Origin: Paramecium sonneborni | Lineage: Eukaryota > Ciliophora > Oligohymenophorea > Peniculida > Parameciidae | DNA: 64,000 nucleotides | Direction: 5' to 3' | Assembly: GCA_905182985.1 (NCBI GenBank) | Contig: CAJJDN010000173.1 | Span: 5,558 to 69,557, forward strand | Shown here: positions 23,776 to 36,577 of the stretch, in pieces | Layout: every line of letters starts with the position of its first letter | How positions within the stretch are numbered: the first letter of the stretch is position 1 | The notes under the pieces: generated by a model | Database searches by the model: none | The model's input: only the letters and a program-made list of their open reading frames with translations | Told to the model about the DNA's origin: nothing | Position numbers and translations under genes: made by a program

Positions 23776-26172
23776 TCAGCAATCAATCATAGGAAATATA
23801 TCATTTAATATTTAATTCAATTCATTTTAATCTAAAGGTTTAGTTAAATAATAATCCATTCCAGATTCATAACTCTTTAGTTTTGTATCTAAATCACAAA
23901 ATCCTGTATTTGCAATACAATATGCTTTATTTATTATTTATTCATTCATCATTCTTTTCAATTCTTTTACTGTATTAAATCCATCCATTATAGGCATATT
24001 AATATCTAAAAATATTAGACTAAAGAATTTATTCCCACAAATTTAACAAGGTTTATTTTTCTTATCTAAAACTTAATTTATAGCTTCACTTCCATTATAA
24101 GCACCATCACATTTTGATTGATATTTTGACATCAATAATTTTAAACATTGAATATTGAAATATTCATCATCAACTATTAATACTCTTGAACAACAATCAC
24201 TTTTTAAACTACATTGAATTATTGATTATTAAAATTTAGGACTTAAAATTGGAGGATGAATTGAATAAATACTACTCTCTTCTTTTTAACTTCTTAAATC
24301 ATAACTAAAACTAATTTATTTTGTTGATGGAAATTTATATATCTTTGAATTAGTTTGAACAATACTTCCTCTCTATCCATTTCTAGAATGAGATTATTCC
24401 TTTATTTAATCTTCATAATATGAATTTGCAGAAATAAATCTAATTGTTTATTAACTACTTTTATTTGTTAATCGACTTGATTTTTTACGAGTAAATTCTT
24501 TTGTTAATTCATTAAAATGATTTTTTATAGCAAATTTAAATTAACAACCTTTAGACATTCTTTTTACTTCTATTTAATTATCTTAATTTCCCATTTACTT
24601 TACTAATTAATTTGATATTCCTAAACCTAATCCTATCCCTACTGATTATTCAGATACTCTAAGAAATTTATTCGATTTTAATAATGAATTTAAATTCTAT
24701 GCTTCCTCTTCAGTCTAAAGTATTTATCAATTATTTACCATCCCAACACCATCATCTATAATTAACACTTTGCAATCAAAACTATCATTTGTTATTGCTA
24801 TCATAATCGATGATTGAAATGAATATTTTATTGCATTTTATAACAATTAAAATAATACTTAACGAAATCTTGTTTTATCTCCAATAAATGAATAACATTC
24901 GAAATCAAATTTATAATCTACTTTTATTTACTTACTTTCAATACTATCTTAAAATAAAGATACCATAAATTTAATCTCCTATTCTATATCTAATTCTTCT
25001 AATTTTAACGAAAATTGCTACAAATTAATTAAATTATAATCTCTTATTGAACCAACTATGAGACTTAATTACTCACAATTAATCCATATTGGATCCAAAT
25101 ATTTTAATTTTGTGTAATCATCTATTTTTATATCATCTAAAGCCATGGCTGTAAATGTAATAATACTATTTAAATTAGTTCCTAATTCATGAGATAATGA
25201 TCTACACATATCTATTTCTATTGATTCCTCTAGATCAACTTTTTTATGTTTTTATGGAATCTATACTATTTCAATTTGATAACATCTGATATCTTCGCAT
25301 AACAAACAACTGAGTAGCAATACATAATTCTCATATTTTATATAATCATTTTTTTCAATTGTTCCTAAAATCTTTTAATCTATTGATAATTGTTCCATTA
25401 ATTATTTTACTTCGCAAGACTTGGATTCTTTTTCGAAAATATAATTTAATCTCAAACTTAACATTATTTAAATTGCCTAATCACTTTAACTTTTATGATT
25501 TACTAACTCCTCAAATTCTATATTAGAATCTATCAATTCGAATTCTTAATTAAAGATTAAGGAGTTTTAAGATAAAATCATTCTTTTCGTTGAAGATGTT
25601 TAAACAAATTTCTATTGTTATTTTAAACCATCTCTAAAATCATCAATTTCAATTATAACATTCCTCTCTTATTGTTTTAGAGTCTACTAAATAGTATTAT
25701 TGTGTTTCTTCACTCTGTAGATCCATACAATAAAAATAATAACTTAGAATAAATTTATCATTGTTATTGAAATGTCTTTTATGACTCCTCTTATTTAAAA
25801 TAAATTAATGGCCATTTAAAACACAATCATTATTGGCTAATTTCGTTGTTTTATTAAGTCAATTGATAAGAAAAACATTTAGCTTTAAATTAATGAACAA
25901 AACATGAATTCGAAATTGTATTATTATGCTATCCATAATGAGATGATCTTTAAAAATATGCCTATTACTTCGAATCTTTAATTCCATGTATCCTTTTTTA
26001 AAAAATAGCATAAAAGCGAGATGATAATACCACTTGCATAAATCATACTTGAAAGCCAGAAGTTTAAAAATGAAGTAGCTATATTAAGCAGAAAATGAAT
26101 ACCTTAATTAATGTAAATTAGTAATCCCATCTAACAAACATCACTTAACAGAACATGTTGCTATGAAATCAT
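23776..26172 (-). CDS. Hybrid sensor histidine kinase with receiver domain, second copy
   Basis: Two exons, 24-nt intron at 24715-24738; 790 aa. Five or six hydrophobic segments fill residues 1-180 (for example LSSMIYASGIIISLLCYFL). His328 in SLSHELGTNLNSI is the phosphoacceptor, followed by an N box (FRQVLFQLLQNAIKYS), G1 (DDGVGM) and G2 (GIGLGLGIS). The C-terminal receiver begins CCSRVLIVDDEYFNI and has Asp715 in IFLDINMPIMDG. Motif order, the SLSHELGTNLN box, the intron between GM and the next exon, and the CCSRVLIVDDEYFNI start are shared with the gene at 11314-13782, so these are paralogues. In-frame ATGs upstream are absent, so MISQQHVLL is the likely start. Confidence 0.93.
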
Positions 26173-26500
26173 TATTATTGTTTGATATAATAAATTTAGC
26201 AAAGTTCTCAATGTAGTTAAATAAAAGAATACTGAATTAATTAAATTGGAAACTTATTTATAAAATGAACGAGCATACAATTCATTCAATATGTACCATA
26301 GATAAGTAAAATTATTTATTGAAAAAAGGAGGACACATTTGATGAGAATGGTGTATGTATAAGAATTGAGAATTCCAAAAATATAGAAGAATTATATATT
26401 AAGTAAACTCTATAGAAAATTAAGAGTAAAGAATGCATTCTAATTTTAATATAAAAATTATATATAAAGTGAAGATGAAATATTTAAATTATAATATAAA
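26173..26500. other. Divergent intergenic region, about 330 bp
   Basis: Separates the second histidine kinase (minus) from the gene starting at 26501 (plus); it must contain both promoters. A plus-strand open stretch at about 26340-26440 is not supported by motifs. Confidence 0.4.
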
Positions 26501-29135
26501 ATGGCTGATACATTTTTATTAACAGAGGCATAGATAACATAAAAGAAACCAGTGTAATTGAGTCCTCCAAAGATAGAAACTGAAGCAGAGAAGAAAGAGA
26601 GACATTGGTAATAGATTTTGAGTAAAATTCTATTCAATCCTCCAAATGATGATTATTATTAAAAATGGCCAATAAAACCAGGTTGATATGAAATGATTAA
26701 ATTTTAATAGGAATATTTTTCTATAAAGCTTTGGCATTAGGAAAATTAGCAACAGAATAGATAAGAGTTAATATTCCTGAAAGCATAATGTGTTTTGAAT
26801 AAACTTACATTTTAATGTATACAGATCCAAACACAGGATAATTGATGAGGAAAACGGATATAGGATATTAGGATTTTGAGAATAAAGTATAAGTTGATTA
26901 AATTAGGTACATCAATATCATGAAGAATATTTGAAACGTCATGTAAATAATGATAGATTTGATAAGAGAACTAATGTATTTGAGAATTAGGATAATCCAT
27001 ACATCATAAGTAGAGGTTAAACAGGATAGGATTGGAATATGTCTAAAGCTGTATATACATTTCGATAATAAAAAGAGAGGAAAGTTTAATTAGATAATAA
27101 TAAATTAGAATAACGATTTGTAATATCAAGAGTAATGAAAGCAACAATAGTTAGACTGGTATTTTATACAAAGAATTCTAAATCATCTTGTGCAAATTAC
27201 GGTTATCGAATTATGAATGTAATGGAATTATATGATCCAAATCCAAAAAAATCAATAACAAATAAGACTACAATTAATACAGAACAATAAAATTCATTTA
27301 CAATCTAATAGATAAAGGGAGTAGGATTGTATGAATATGAAAGAGTATGTGAATAGATAGTCACTTATTTAGAGAAGAATTATCCTGTGAGAATAAGAAC
27401 AGGTGTATTTGATTTTCTTTAAGATCCAGAGGGTAGAATATGGCTATTTAATTGTAAATAGTTGATGATGGAAAATGCTATATCAATGAGTGAAATTTAA
27501 GGAGTTGGTTAAGGGAAAAAAACATTAGATTAATTGACTTGTTCAGTTTATTGTAAATTATGTGGTATCATTTTTAAAAAAGATGATGCTAGTAAAACAC
27601 TTACTTATAAATTATTATGGGAATTAGTTTAACATTTAAAAAAAAGAAATAAATAATTAACAAATATTAAAGTATCACATTTATCTACCAGACCATGTAG
27701 AGTATGTGATGTATGTTATATGTTAATTGTTGGAGAACATGAATTAGTAGAAATTGAATAAAAATTTGCTATGGCTTAAAACATTCCATTAGGAGATGCT
27801 ATCATAAGAGTACCTATGGATAGTAAACCAAAACATAGACCAGCTTTATTAAATGAATAATTATATTAATGGAGATTGTTATTTTATTTAGAAATGGTTG
27901 ATTTGCAAGGAAAAAGATTGATAGATTTAAATGGAAATCCTGTAGGAGATTTAAAAAATATTGTATTATAATATCGTTTACACTAATCAAAATCATCATT
28001 TAAAACACACATCATTAAAGATGATAATTAATAAACTATAAAATCAAATAAATAATAAACTTCTCAATCATAATAAAAGTAACTTAGATTTAGTGGAATA
28101 GAGAGATCAGATTCTATTGATGATCAAGAAGGGTAATTAGATGATTAATTTGCATAAATAAATGATGAGAATTTAAAATTGAATGTGATAAGAGTTCATT
28201 ATTTTTTTAGTGAAACAACAGATATAGAAAAGTTTTTATCAGAAACAGAAATAAAGATGAGATTATGTTAAGGTTCAGAATGGATCAATTATGTTGCAGA
28301 AGGATCTACAAAAACAATTCATCATTTTAAAAATTCATAAATGGGAGGATAAAGACATAGAGCATAAGTATTATTATTTTTTGCAAATGGACATTATTGC
28401 ATATTAAATTTATAAGTTGGATTGGTAATTATATAATTAATAAATTAGTTTTGTGATGGTTAATACAATACTGGTAAATTGAATCTTTATAAATATAATA
28501 ATGTTTATTTTCCAGATGATAATTATTACAATTGTAATCCATTTCCACCTGAATGGATGGAAATATTTGATCCTTAGTATGTGAATATGCATAATACATT
28601 TGAAGAATAAGTAAAGGAAATTGAAGCATATTCCCCAAAGTGTACAAAACATGAATTAAATCAAATGATTGATTTTAATAAATATAAGGAAACAACAAAA
28701 TACAAAGCAGTAAAACCTAAGATTGATGCAAAGAAAAGAGATATTTAATCAGCAGCACCTTAATATGGTGCAAATACTTAATAAGTACTACCTAAATTAC
28801 CTTAATCAGGTAAGAAATATTCAAATACATTGAGATAGTTTGATGAATAACAATTATTACAACATTACACTTTAGAAGAATAGGATATAGGTGAATTATT
28901 ATTTGAAGAGAAGAAATAGAATAAAAGAATTAGTAAAGAAGATAGAGAATTTTATGAATAACATAATTTATATGATGAAGAAGGAGAAGATAGTTAAGAA
29001 GACCAAGAATTAAATTTAAGATTGAATAAATAGATTTAAAAGTCAATGAAATAATTAGATAATTAATAATAGTAATCGAATTCTGTAAGAGCAATAAGAT
29101 CAGCATAATAATTACCACCAAAAGGACATAGATGA
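26501..29135 (+). CDS. Large conserved-looking protein of unknown function, 853 aa
   Basis: Four exons; introns at 26682-26710, 26887-26906 (20 nt) and 28425-28448; the joined frame is exact. Sequence features: a Pro/Glu N-terminus, a central region with GVGLYEYERVCEQIVTYLEK and RTGVFDFLQDPEGRIWLFNCK, a Cys-containing stretch (SVYCKLCGIIF, RPCRVCDVCYML) that could bind zinc, a segment with YCILNLQVGL, and an acidic Gln-rich C-terminal 200 residues. No signal peptide or TM. The FDFLQDPEGRIWLFNCK motif suggests a folded conserved domain, possibly of a ciliary protein, but I cannot name it. Confidence 0.7.
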
Positions 29136-29202
29136 TATAATATTATAATTATTATTAATATAAAAATGGTATATTAGTGGACAAACTTTGTATGGGAAAC
29201 CA

Positions 29203-29626
29203 ATGCATGGTGGTTAAGAAGGATTAGACCTGTATTATTATAATATAATAAAGTTTGTTGTATTGGGAGCATTTGCATTCACAGCATTCTATGGAGGGAG
29301 ATATTATTTCTTTGGAAAATGGGCTTATTATAAACAAAGATAATTTACAGAGCCTGAACTAATTGCTTAAGCAGAAGTCAATAAGAGGTTAAATTATTAT
29401 TTAAATGATCTCTAGAAATTGGGGTTATGGAGTTTGGTACAAACCAACATTAGAAAGAAGCAGAAAGAAGTTGTTGTAGGATGCATTGAAAGGTAAAAAC
29501 AATTAAAATTAATGGATAGATAAATATAGATATGCTATGACATGGGAAGAATTATTTTATGAAGATCCAAGACCAGTTGAAGAAATTCTTGAAGAAGAAA
29601 ACTCCTGGGAAGAATATGAGATTTGA
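29203..29626 (+). CDS. Small single-TM protein, 131 aa (mitochondrial-subunit-like)
   Basis: Two exons with a 28-nt intron at 29388-29415. After MHGGQEGLDLYYYN comes a TM helix (IIKFVVLGAFAFTAFYGG), then basic and aromatic sequence (RYYFFGKWAYYKQR), RNWGYGVWYKPTLER and an acidic C-terminus (EEILEEENSWEEYEI). The size, single N-terminal TM and Trp/Tyr-rich body resemble accessory subunits of respiratory complexes, an inference only. The ATG used is the first in frame after a TGA-bounded stretch; a spliced upstream start remains possible. Confidence 0.6.
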
Positions 29627-29699
29627 CAAGATTTAATATTCCCTATATTGTTATATATTATATGTAATTATTATTTCATACTAAGAAAATACAGAAGTA

Positions 29700-30391
29700 T
29701 CATTCTTGTTTTAGAGATGTTGTAATTGCCTATGCCAATTTCACCAATTCACTTACATAACTAGATATCTTATATTATTATTTATACGTCGAAGTTAATG
29801 ATGATCTACTAACTAATGAAGACTCTATCTTATTACGCAAGGCTACTATCTCATTTAATGGCACTGTATCACATAATAATCTTCCTTGCTTTCTTTATTA
29901 ATCTATCATTCTCAACTATACACAATCATTAGACCTTTATAATAACTTCCTTTCTTAAGGTTGGTATTTCTTATTATTTTGACATTACTTTTCATTTGAA
30001 TTACTACTTATCACATTCTAACCCAAATTATTCTATATTCTTCATCTTTTACATCATAATTAATACATTTATCTCATCCCATATGCTTTATGAGGAGAAT
30101 AAAGATTCTTCTAAGGAGTCAAATTATCGTTAGAATTATAATTTAAAGTTGTCTAACGAGATTAAGATAAATCTCGAATTCTTGTTTACAAATTATCAAA
30201 TGATGGCACTCCTTAACGATTCTCTTTCCTTTCATTATTACAATCTCTTACTTTACAGAATTGAAACTCGATTAATTTATATCACTTGTCAAACTCAAAT
30301 TCAATCTATCCTTTACTTAAGAACGGTATGATTTTAAATCAAAATTACCATCAAGAGGACGCCGTTAAGATTAATCTATATATGTTCTCAT
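29700..30391 (-). CDS. Hypothetical helical protein, three exons, 214 aa
   Basis: Introns at 30222-30241 (20 nt) and 30040-30066 (27 nt). The N-terminus MRTYIDQSQRRPLDG is followed by Ser/Gln-rich sequence, VPSFDNLQTRIRDLSQSRQ, and a C-terminal helix ending YKISSYVSELVKLAQAITTS. The 27-nt intron is a multiple of three but contains in-frame TGA, so retention would truncate. The opposite strand shows a long open frame with TM-like translation, which I consider an antisense artefact of the one-stop code. It converges with the small TM protein gene. Confidence 0.55.
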
Positions 30392-30453
30392 TACTTATTT
30401 ATAATATTTAAATTTTAAAAACCAATTTTATTTATTCTAGGCTATTATTAAAA

Positions 30454-31662
30454 TAAAATTATTGAAATCAAAATTTTTTCATATTTCTAACTGAGATAGA
30501 GTTTTTAAAATCATACAATGAACATAACTATGGTAATATAGATTTCGGAGAACATTATGTTGTTGATACTTTAGTATGGTTTGCTATATATTAACTAATA
30601 GGTCTATTAGCTTATTTTGTATAATAGGTTTATTCTAACTTTTTTTTTCCCTTATTAGACAAAAATAAAAAATTTGCCAAAGATTTACGATTCTAATGCA
30701 TCTTAGGCTTTAAATTATAAAAATCCTCATCAGAATCATTTTCATTTAATACCTACACATGATGTTATTATTTCAATTACCTTGAATATACTAATAACAA
30801 ATACTTGATTCCTTCAGTTAATAAATTAGCTACTGTTGAAGGTTTATAAACATGTACATTCTAGTTCATTACTTTCTTCATTTTATTCCTCTGTCGATCT
30901 CGTATTTTTTAAACAATCTTATATCTTATTATGAATTACACACAATGAAAATACTTTCTAAATCTTTTGTATAGTCTCTTCCTTCGATTAAAGCTAATTT
31001 GTTTTAAAATTAATTCAATTTACTTGCTCTCAAATGAAAATAATTAAAAAGTCTTTTGAATAAATGAATTGCTCTTACCACAATTAATACAATTGCAGCT
31101 CGAATTTGCCATCGTTGTTGAAAAATACTTCTTCAATCTTCTTTATTATCTTTCACTTCTTTATGGTGTCTCCTCAACCACAGATATTCTATGCTTTGTA
31201 AATAGCTACAATCTATCAAAGAATCGATATGTTCGACTGCTTTATTATTAAGAAACTATCTTTCGATGTTATTGCTTTTTTGGTGACTGAAGCGATGATT
31301 TATTCATTTTATTAATAACAATAAATTGACTGGAATTCAATTTATTCAAATTAATATAAGATTCACTCTATGAAATTCATTATTTTACATTCTAATTTCA
31401 TTATTTTTCATTTTCTAAATAAAAATTATCACATCATATACTAATTAAAACCATCTCAGTTATCTCTTCATATTTATATAAAATGAATAATTAAATTATA
31501 TTAAGAATCTAATTACAAAAAAAAACTCATTTATATGACAAGTTAAACTAAATTTAAAAAAAGGTTTTACATAAAAAAATAATTTATTTTTATTTCAATC
31601 CTTTACCTTAAAAACTGAAACCATGAAAAAGTATAATTAATTTAAATTCATAAGAAAAATAA
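30454..31662. repeat. Assembly-overlap duplication 2, left copy
   Basis: 1,209 bp repeated at 31664-32872 at a constant offset of 1,210, with a single N at 31663 between the copies. No difference was noticed. Interpretation as for duplication 1. Confidence 0.9.
30468..31307 (-). CDS. Basic Gln/Lys/Ser-rich protein, 279 aa, copy 1
   Basis: One uninterrupted frame, MNKSSLQSPKKQQHRKIV onwards. It holds a CNCINCGKS cysteine cluster near residue 88, a strongly basic middle (FNRRKRLYKRFRKYF; RDRQRNKMKKV), an acidic NENDSDEDFYNL patch, and a Ser/Thr-rich end. The cluster could bind a metal. Basic composition suggests a nucleic-acid-binding or cytoskeletal role, but no family is recognised. Minus-strand translation is far more protein-like than the hydrophobic plus-strand frame over the same bases. 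Confidence 0.6.
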
Positions 31663-31663
31663 N
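31663..31663. other. Single-N assembly gap 2
   Basis: One ambiguous base flanked by a 1,209-bp direct duplication. Confidence 0.85.
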
Positions 31664-32872
31664 TAAAATTATTGAAATCAAAATTTTTTCATATTTCTAA
31701 CTGAGATAGAGTTTTTAAAATCATACAATGAACATAACTATGGTAATATAGATTTCGGAGAACATTATGTTGTTGATACTTTAGTATGGTTTGCTATATA
31801 TTAACTAATAGGTCTATTAGCTTATTTTGTATAATAGGTTTATTCTAACTTTTTTTTTCCCTTATTAGACAAAAATAAAAAATTTGCCAAAGATTTACGA
31901 TTCTAATGCATCTTAGGCTTTAAATTATAAAAATCCTCATCAGAATCATTTTCATTTAATACCTACACATGATGTTATTATTTCAATTACCTTGAATATA
32001 CTAATAACAAATACTTGATTCCTTCAGTTAATAAATTAGCTACTGTTGAAGGTTTATAAACATGTACATTCTAGTTCATTACTTTCTTCATTTTATTCCT
32101 CTGTCGATCTCGTATTTTTTAAACAATCTTATATCTTATTATGAATTACACACAATGAAAATACTTTCTAAATCTTTTGTATAGTCTCTTCCTTCGATTA
32201 AAGCTAATTTGTTTTAAAATTAATTCAATTTACTTGCTCTCAAATGAAAATAATTAAAAAGTCTTTTGAATAAATGAATTGCTCTTACCACAATTAATAC
32301 AATTGCAGCTCGAATTTGCCATCGTTGTTGAAAAATACTTCTTCAATCTTCTTTATTATCTTTCACTTCTTTATGGTGTCTCCTCAACCACAGATATTCT
32401 ATGCTTTGTAAATAGCTACAATCTATCAAAGAATCGATATGTTCGACTGCTTTATTATTAAGAAACTATCTTTCGATGTTATTGCTTTTTTGGTGACTGA
32501 AGCGATGATTTATTCATTTTATTAATAACAATAAATTGACTGGAATTCAATTTATTCAAATTAATATAAGATTCACTCTATGAAATTCATTATTTTACAT
32601 TCTAATTTCATTATTTTTCATTTTCTAAATAAAAATTATCACATCATATACTAATTAAAACCATCTCAGTTATCTCTTCATATTTATATAAAATGAATAA
32701 TTAAATTATATTAAGAATCTAATTACAAAAAAAAACTCATTTATATGACAAGTTAAACTAAATTTAAAAAAAGGTTTTACATAAAAAAATAATTTATTTT
32801 TATTTCAATCCTTTACCTTAAAAACTGAAACCATGAAAAAGTATAATTAATTTAAATTCATAAGAAAAATAA
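31664..32872. repeat. Assembly-overlap duplication 2, right copy
   Basis: Second copy of 30454-31662; sequence continues smoothly past its right end. Confidence 0.9.
31678..32517 (-). CDS. Basic Gln/Lys/Ser-rich protein, copy 2
   Basis: Same sequence as the gene at 30468-31307; almost certainly the same locus counted twice by the assembly. Confidence 0.55.
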
Positions 32873-33670
32873 AAAATAAAATTTTATAATTACCAATTTA
32901 TTTCTCATTCATTCAATTTAAAGTTTCAAAAAAATTTTGGTTTTTTTTGGAAGCTCATTTTTATTTATTAGTCTGCCATATTAAAAAAAAAATTATCGAA
33001 AAATTCATGTTATTATTATAATTGGATTGACAGATTATTTCAAATTTGATTGAAAGGCTATCAATAATTTCACTTTAGCCTTTAAATGATATTTATCTAA
33101 TCCTAAAAAATAGTTAAAGAAATTTAATGTTATTTAGATTAATAAAAATAACTTTAAAATTCTATTATTTCTAAAATGATAAGATAGGATTTTAATAATC
33201 ATATCTTTGATAGAGCAAATATATTAAAATGATACACACTGAGTTCATAAAGAAAAAAGTAATTACTAATAATCAAAGTTACTAAGAATTTGTATTCAAA
33301 AGATGATTAAGAAAAACATAAAAACAATAATCAATTAATATGAAATCACCATGAGGGAAGAAAAACATTATAATAAAAGTAAACTTTGATATTTTATAAG
33401 CATAGGCTATTAAATTAAATCTAGAAAAGATAAAAAAAAATTATTTAAGAATAAGATTATAAAAAACAATTATAAAAGTAAAATGATAAATTAAGAATAA
33501 ATTCTGTTAATTTAAGATTGTTAAATCACTTGTTTAAATATGATTTGATTGGTGTGATAATTTATAAATATAATATTTGGTAATTATTTTGCAAAATTTT
33601 CTGATAGAATGTTCTTTTGATATTAAAAATTGTATTCATACGTGGAATTAATAAAATAAAAAAATTATAT
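32873..33670. other. Intergenic, about 800 bp
   Basis: The longest quiet stretch in this half of the window. A short plus-strand frame starting MIHTEFIKKKVITNNQ at 33231 is open for 25 codons and may be an exon of a small or decayed gene; I could not chain it to anything. Otherwise nothing. Confidence 0.4.
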
Positions 33671-34993
33671 ATGAAAACAAGCATATTGGTTATCATATTA
33701 TTCTCTTGTACATTAGCAAAATAATTATATGATGTAAAAAAGTCATATGTTACACCTGTGAATGAATTAAATTTTGAAAAATAAATCAATAAGATAAGGC
33801 AAACAACTAAATATGTTACTATAGTTCATTTTTATAAATATTCAGGTATTGAATGTTATAGATTAATAGATGGGGAGAGTAGATCATTTGCACCAAAATA
33901 TGATGAATTCACAAATGAATATAAAGGGATTTTTAGAATAGCATCATGTGATTGTGATGAAGCAGATAAGATTTGTTAAAAAGAGAGTGTGTCTAAATTT
34001 CCTACATTTAGAATATATCCTCCTTATCCAGTTCCAGCAATAGATTATGAAGGTCCACTTGAAATAGATGGAATTCTTAAATTGGCAACAAAATATATTC
34101 ATAATAATGTAATTGAGATTACAGAAGGCAATATTAATACATTTTTAAATGAGAATCCAACAGTTCCAAAAGTTTTATTGTTTAGTGAAAAGAAGGGATA
34201 TCCACTAGTTTATAAGGGATTAAGTGTAGAATTTGAAGTATAAGAATTAATAAAATATTTAATAGAAAAAATTATCATTTGGTTTAGTGAGATCAAGTGA
34301 AAAAGCTTTGTTGGATAGATACAACATAAAAGGTTTTCCAAAATTGTTACTTGTTAAAACAAATGAAAAAAAACCATATCCTTTTACAGGTGAATATAAA
34401 TTTAAGGCAATGTTTGATTTTTTAAATGTTCACAGTGAAGTATTTGTTCCAGGTGGTGGATCATCTGCTGATAGTGCTGCTACAAAAGAATGGATGATGC
34501 AAGTTGTTCCATAATTACATTAAAAATCTGCAAATGATATCTGCTTAAAAGTAGAAGGTGTTATTTGTGTAATTTTAATAAACAATGGAGATAAACCGTA
34601 ATTTAATTTATATTATAATTTTATAGAGATAATGGATTAGTTGATGAAATGAAAAAATTAAATTAATAATATGAAAGACATATTAATAGAGGAACTGTTT
34701 TCAAATTTATGTGGTTAGATGCAAAAACAGAATCTAAAGTATCTTATTGTATCTATTTATATTTTAGTGGGGTCAAGCATTAGAATTTTAAGGAGAACCA
34801 AAAATTGTTTTATTAAATCCAAGTAAAAGAAAACGATTTGCTGTTCATGATGGAGAAATGACATTCTAAGCTATATGTAAAATAATAATTTTATTATATT
34901 TTAGAAAAAACATTAGAAAAATTGATTAGTGGAGATCTCAAATTTAAAAACTTAGGAGAATCATTACCTGATTTTGTTAAAATTGATTTGTGA
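33671..34993 (+). CDS. Secreted PDI-like thioredoxin-fold protein lacking CXXC
   Basis: Six exons, introns at 33846-33869 (24 nt), 34238-34265, 34598-34626, 34739-34767 and 34877-34904; 394 aa, exact frame. A signal peptide (MKTSILVIILFSCTLA) is followed by a thioredoxin domain: the active-site segment reads FYKYSDGESRSFAPKYDEF, aligning position for position with PDI FYAPWCGHCK.LAPEY but with DGES in place of CGHC. RIASCDCDEADKICQKESVSKFPTFRIYPP matches the next PDI strands with the cis-Pro. Further thioredoxin-like domains follow (YNIKGFPKLLLVKTN). No KDEL-type end is present (ends DFVKIDL). It is probably a redox-inactive ER chaperone or binding protein. Confidence 0.82.
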
Positions 34994-35094
34994 ATATTGT
35001 AAATTATTATTAAACTTATCATGAATATTAATTTTGAATTCATTTAATTAATGTAAATAAACTATACTATTAATTATAATTTGATTGTTCAAAT

Positions 35095-36527
35095 ATGTTA
35101 CAACATAAACGAAATCTATCTTAAAAAAATACTACTTTAGTCATTAGTTGTTAAGATAAAAAAGTGAGTATTGACATTTCTATTGAGAGAAATGTAGCTG
35201 AGTTAATGAACAAAGTGAGTATAAAATATAAATTCAATAGCTCCATCAACATCCAGAAACACCTAATGCTCAATAGATTGTTGCATTAAGAACAGCATCT
35301 CACTCTATCACCATAGATTATCTATTGTCAATACCTAATGAAAGAGGTAAGCATTATAATGATAATTGAGCCTAACTATCAATTTATAAGATTAAATAAG
35401 AAAATTTAATTGCAGTATATGGTAAACCATAGACCAAACCAACCTTGACTTTAAGAGATTTCAAATTCGAAAATTGTATCGGAAAAGGTGGAACTTCTGA
35501 AGTCTATTTAGTCAGACATACCACTTCTGGTAGATTATTTGCACTTAAAATGATAAAAAAACAATACATAACTGATTGTAGACGTCTAGAACAAGTACTA
35601 AGAGAAAAGAAAATCTTATCATAAATTTTAAATAACTCAAAATTTGTCATTCCATTGTATGCGACCTTTGCAATCAAAAATCACTTATGTTTTCTTATGG
35701 AATATTTACCTGGAGGTGAAATGTTTTATCATCTTTAACATTAACGTTTCACAGATGAGGAAGCAAAGTTATACATTTGTGAAGTTATTTGTGCTTTAGA
35801 AGAATTACATCAACATTATATTTTATATCGAGATCTCAAAGTAATAAATAAAATTATGACTTTAGCCTGAGAATATCTTAATCGATCTTAAAGGCCATAT
35901 CAAACTTACAGATTTTGGACTCTCCAAACTTGATTTAAAGGATGATGAACTTGCAAATAGTTTTTGTGGATCTCCTGAATATATGCCACCTGAAGTTGTC
36001 AGTCGTTAAGGATACTCTTATTCAGCTGATTTTTACACTTTGGGTTGCTTACTTTATGAATTATTGATTGGTTTACCACCTCATTATTCTTAAAATACAG
36101 AAGAAATATTCTATAAAATTTAAAATGAGGAAATCACTTTTTCAGATGAATTAAATTCTGATGTTTTGTCTCTACTATAGAATTTGTTAGAAAAAGATTA
36201 TAATAAAAGAATTCATGATTTTTCAACTCTTAAAAAAAACCCTTGGTTTGCTTCTATTGATTGGTCTATTATAAAAACTTAATAAATTAAAGAAATGCCT
36301 ATTTCCTTTAATTTGAAAACTAATATACATCAAGAATTCTTATAAATGGATGTGAGTAATTTAAATTAATAAAATGATGCTGGACAATTTGATAGTTGTG
36401 ATGATCTTTATGATTTTTTTAATTTTGTTAATGATTCCTTCAAAGATGTATTTTAATTGAAAAATAAATTACGAGTGTAAAGTGATCATATAATTGATTT
36501 AAAATTACTCTAATTGAGAAAACAAAC

Positions 36528-36577
<50 letters not shown>

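Noticed and set aside
29627..30330. A long plus-strand open frame with several membrane-like helices
   Set aside because: The minus strand over the same bases gives polar, protein-like exons joined by short introns and ending at TGA. With one stop codon, antisense frames stay open and T-rich complement looks hydrophobic.
30500..31260. Plus-strand hydrophobic frame including LIQLQLEFAIVVEKYF-type sequence at 31069 (and 32279)
   Set aside because: It is antisense to the basic 279-aa gene, which is intact, starts with ATG and has a cleaner composition. The two occurrences reflect the assembly duplication, not two genes.
36529..36573. CRISPR-like repetition
   Set aside because: It is a simple trinucleotide repeat in a eukaryotic coding sequence.
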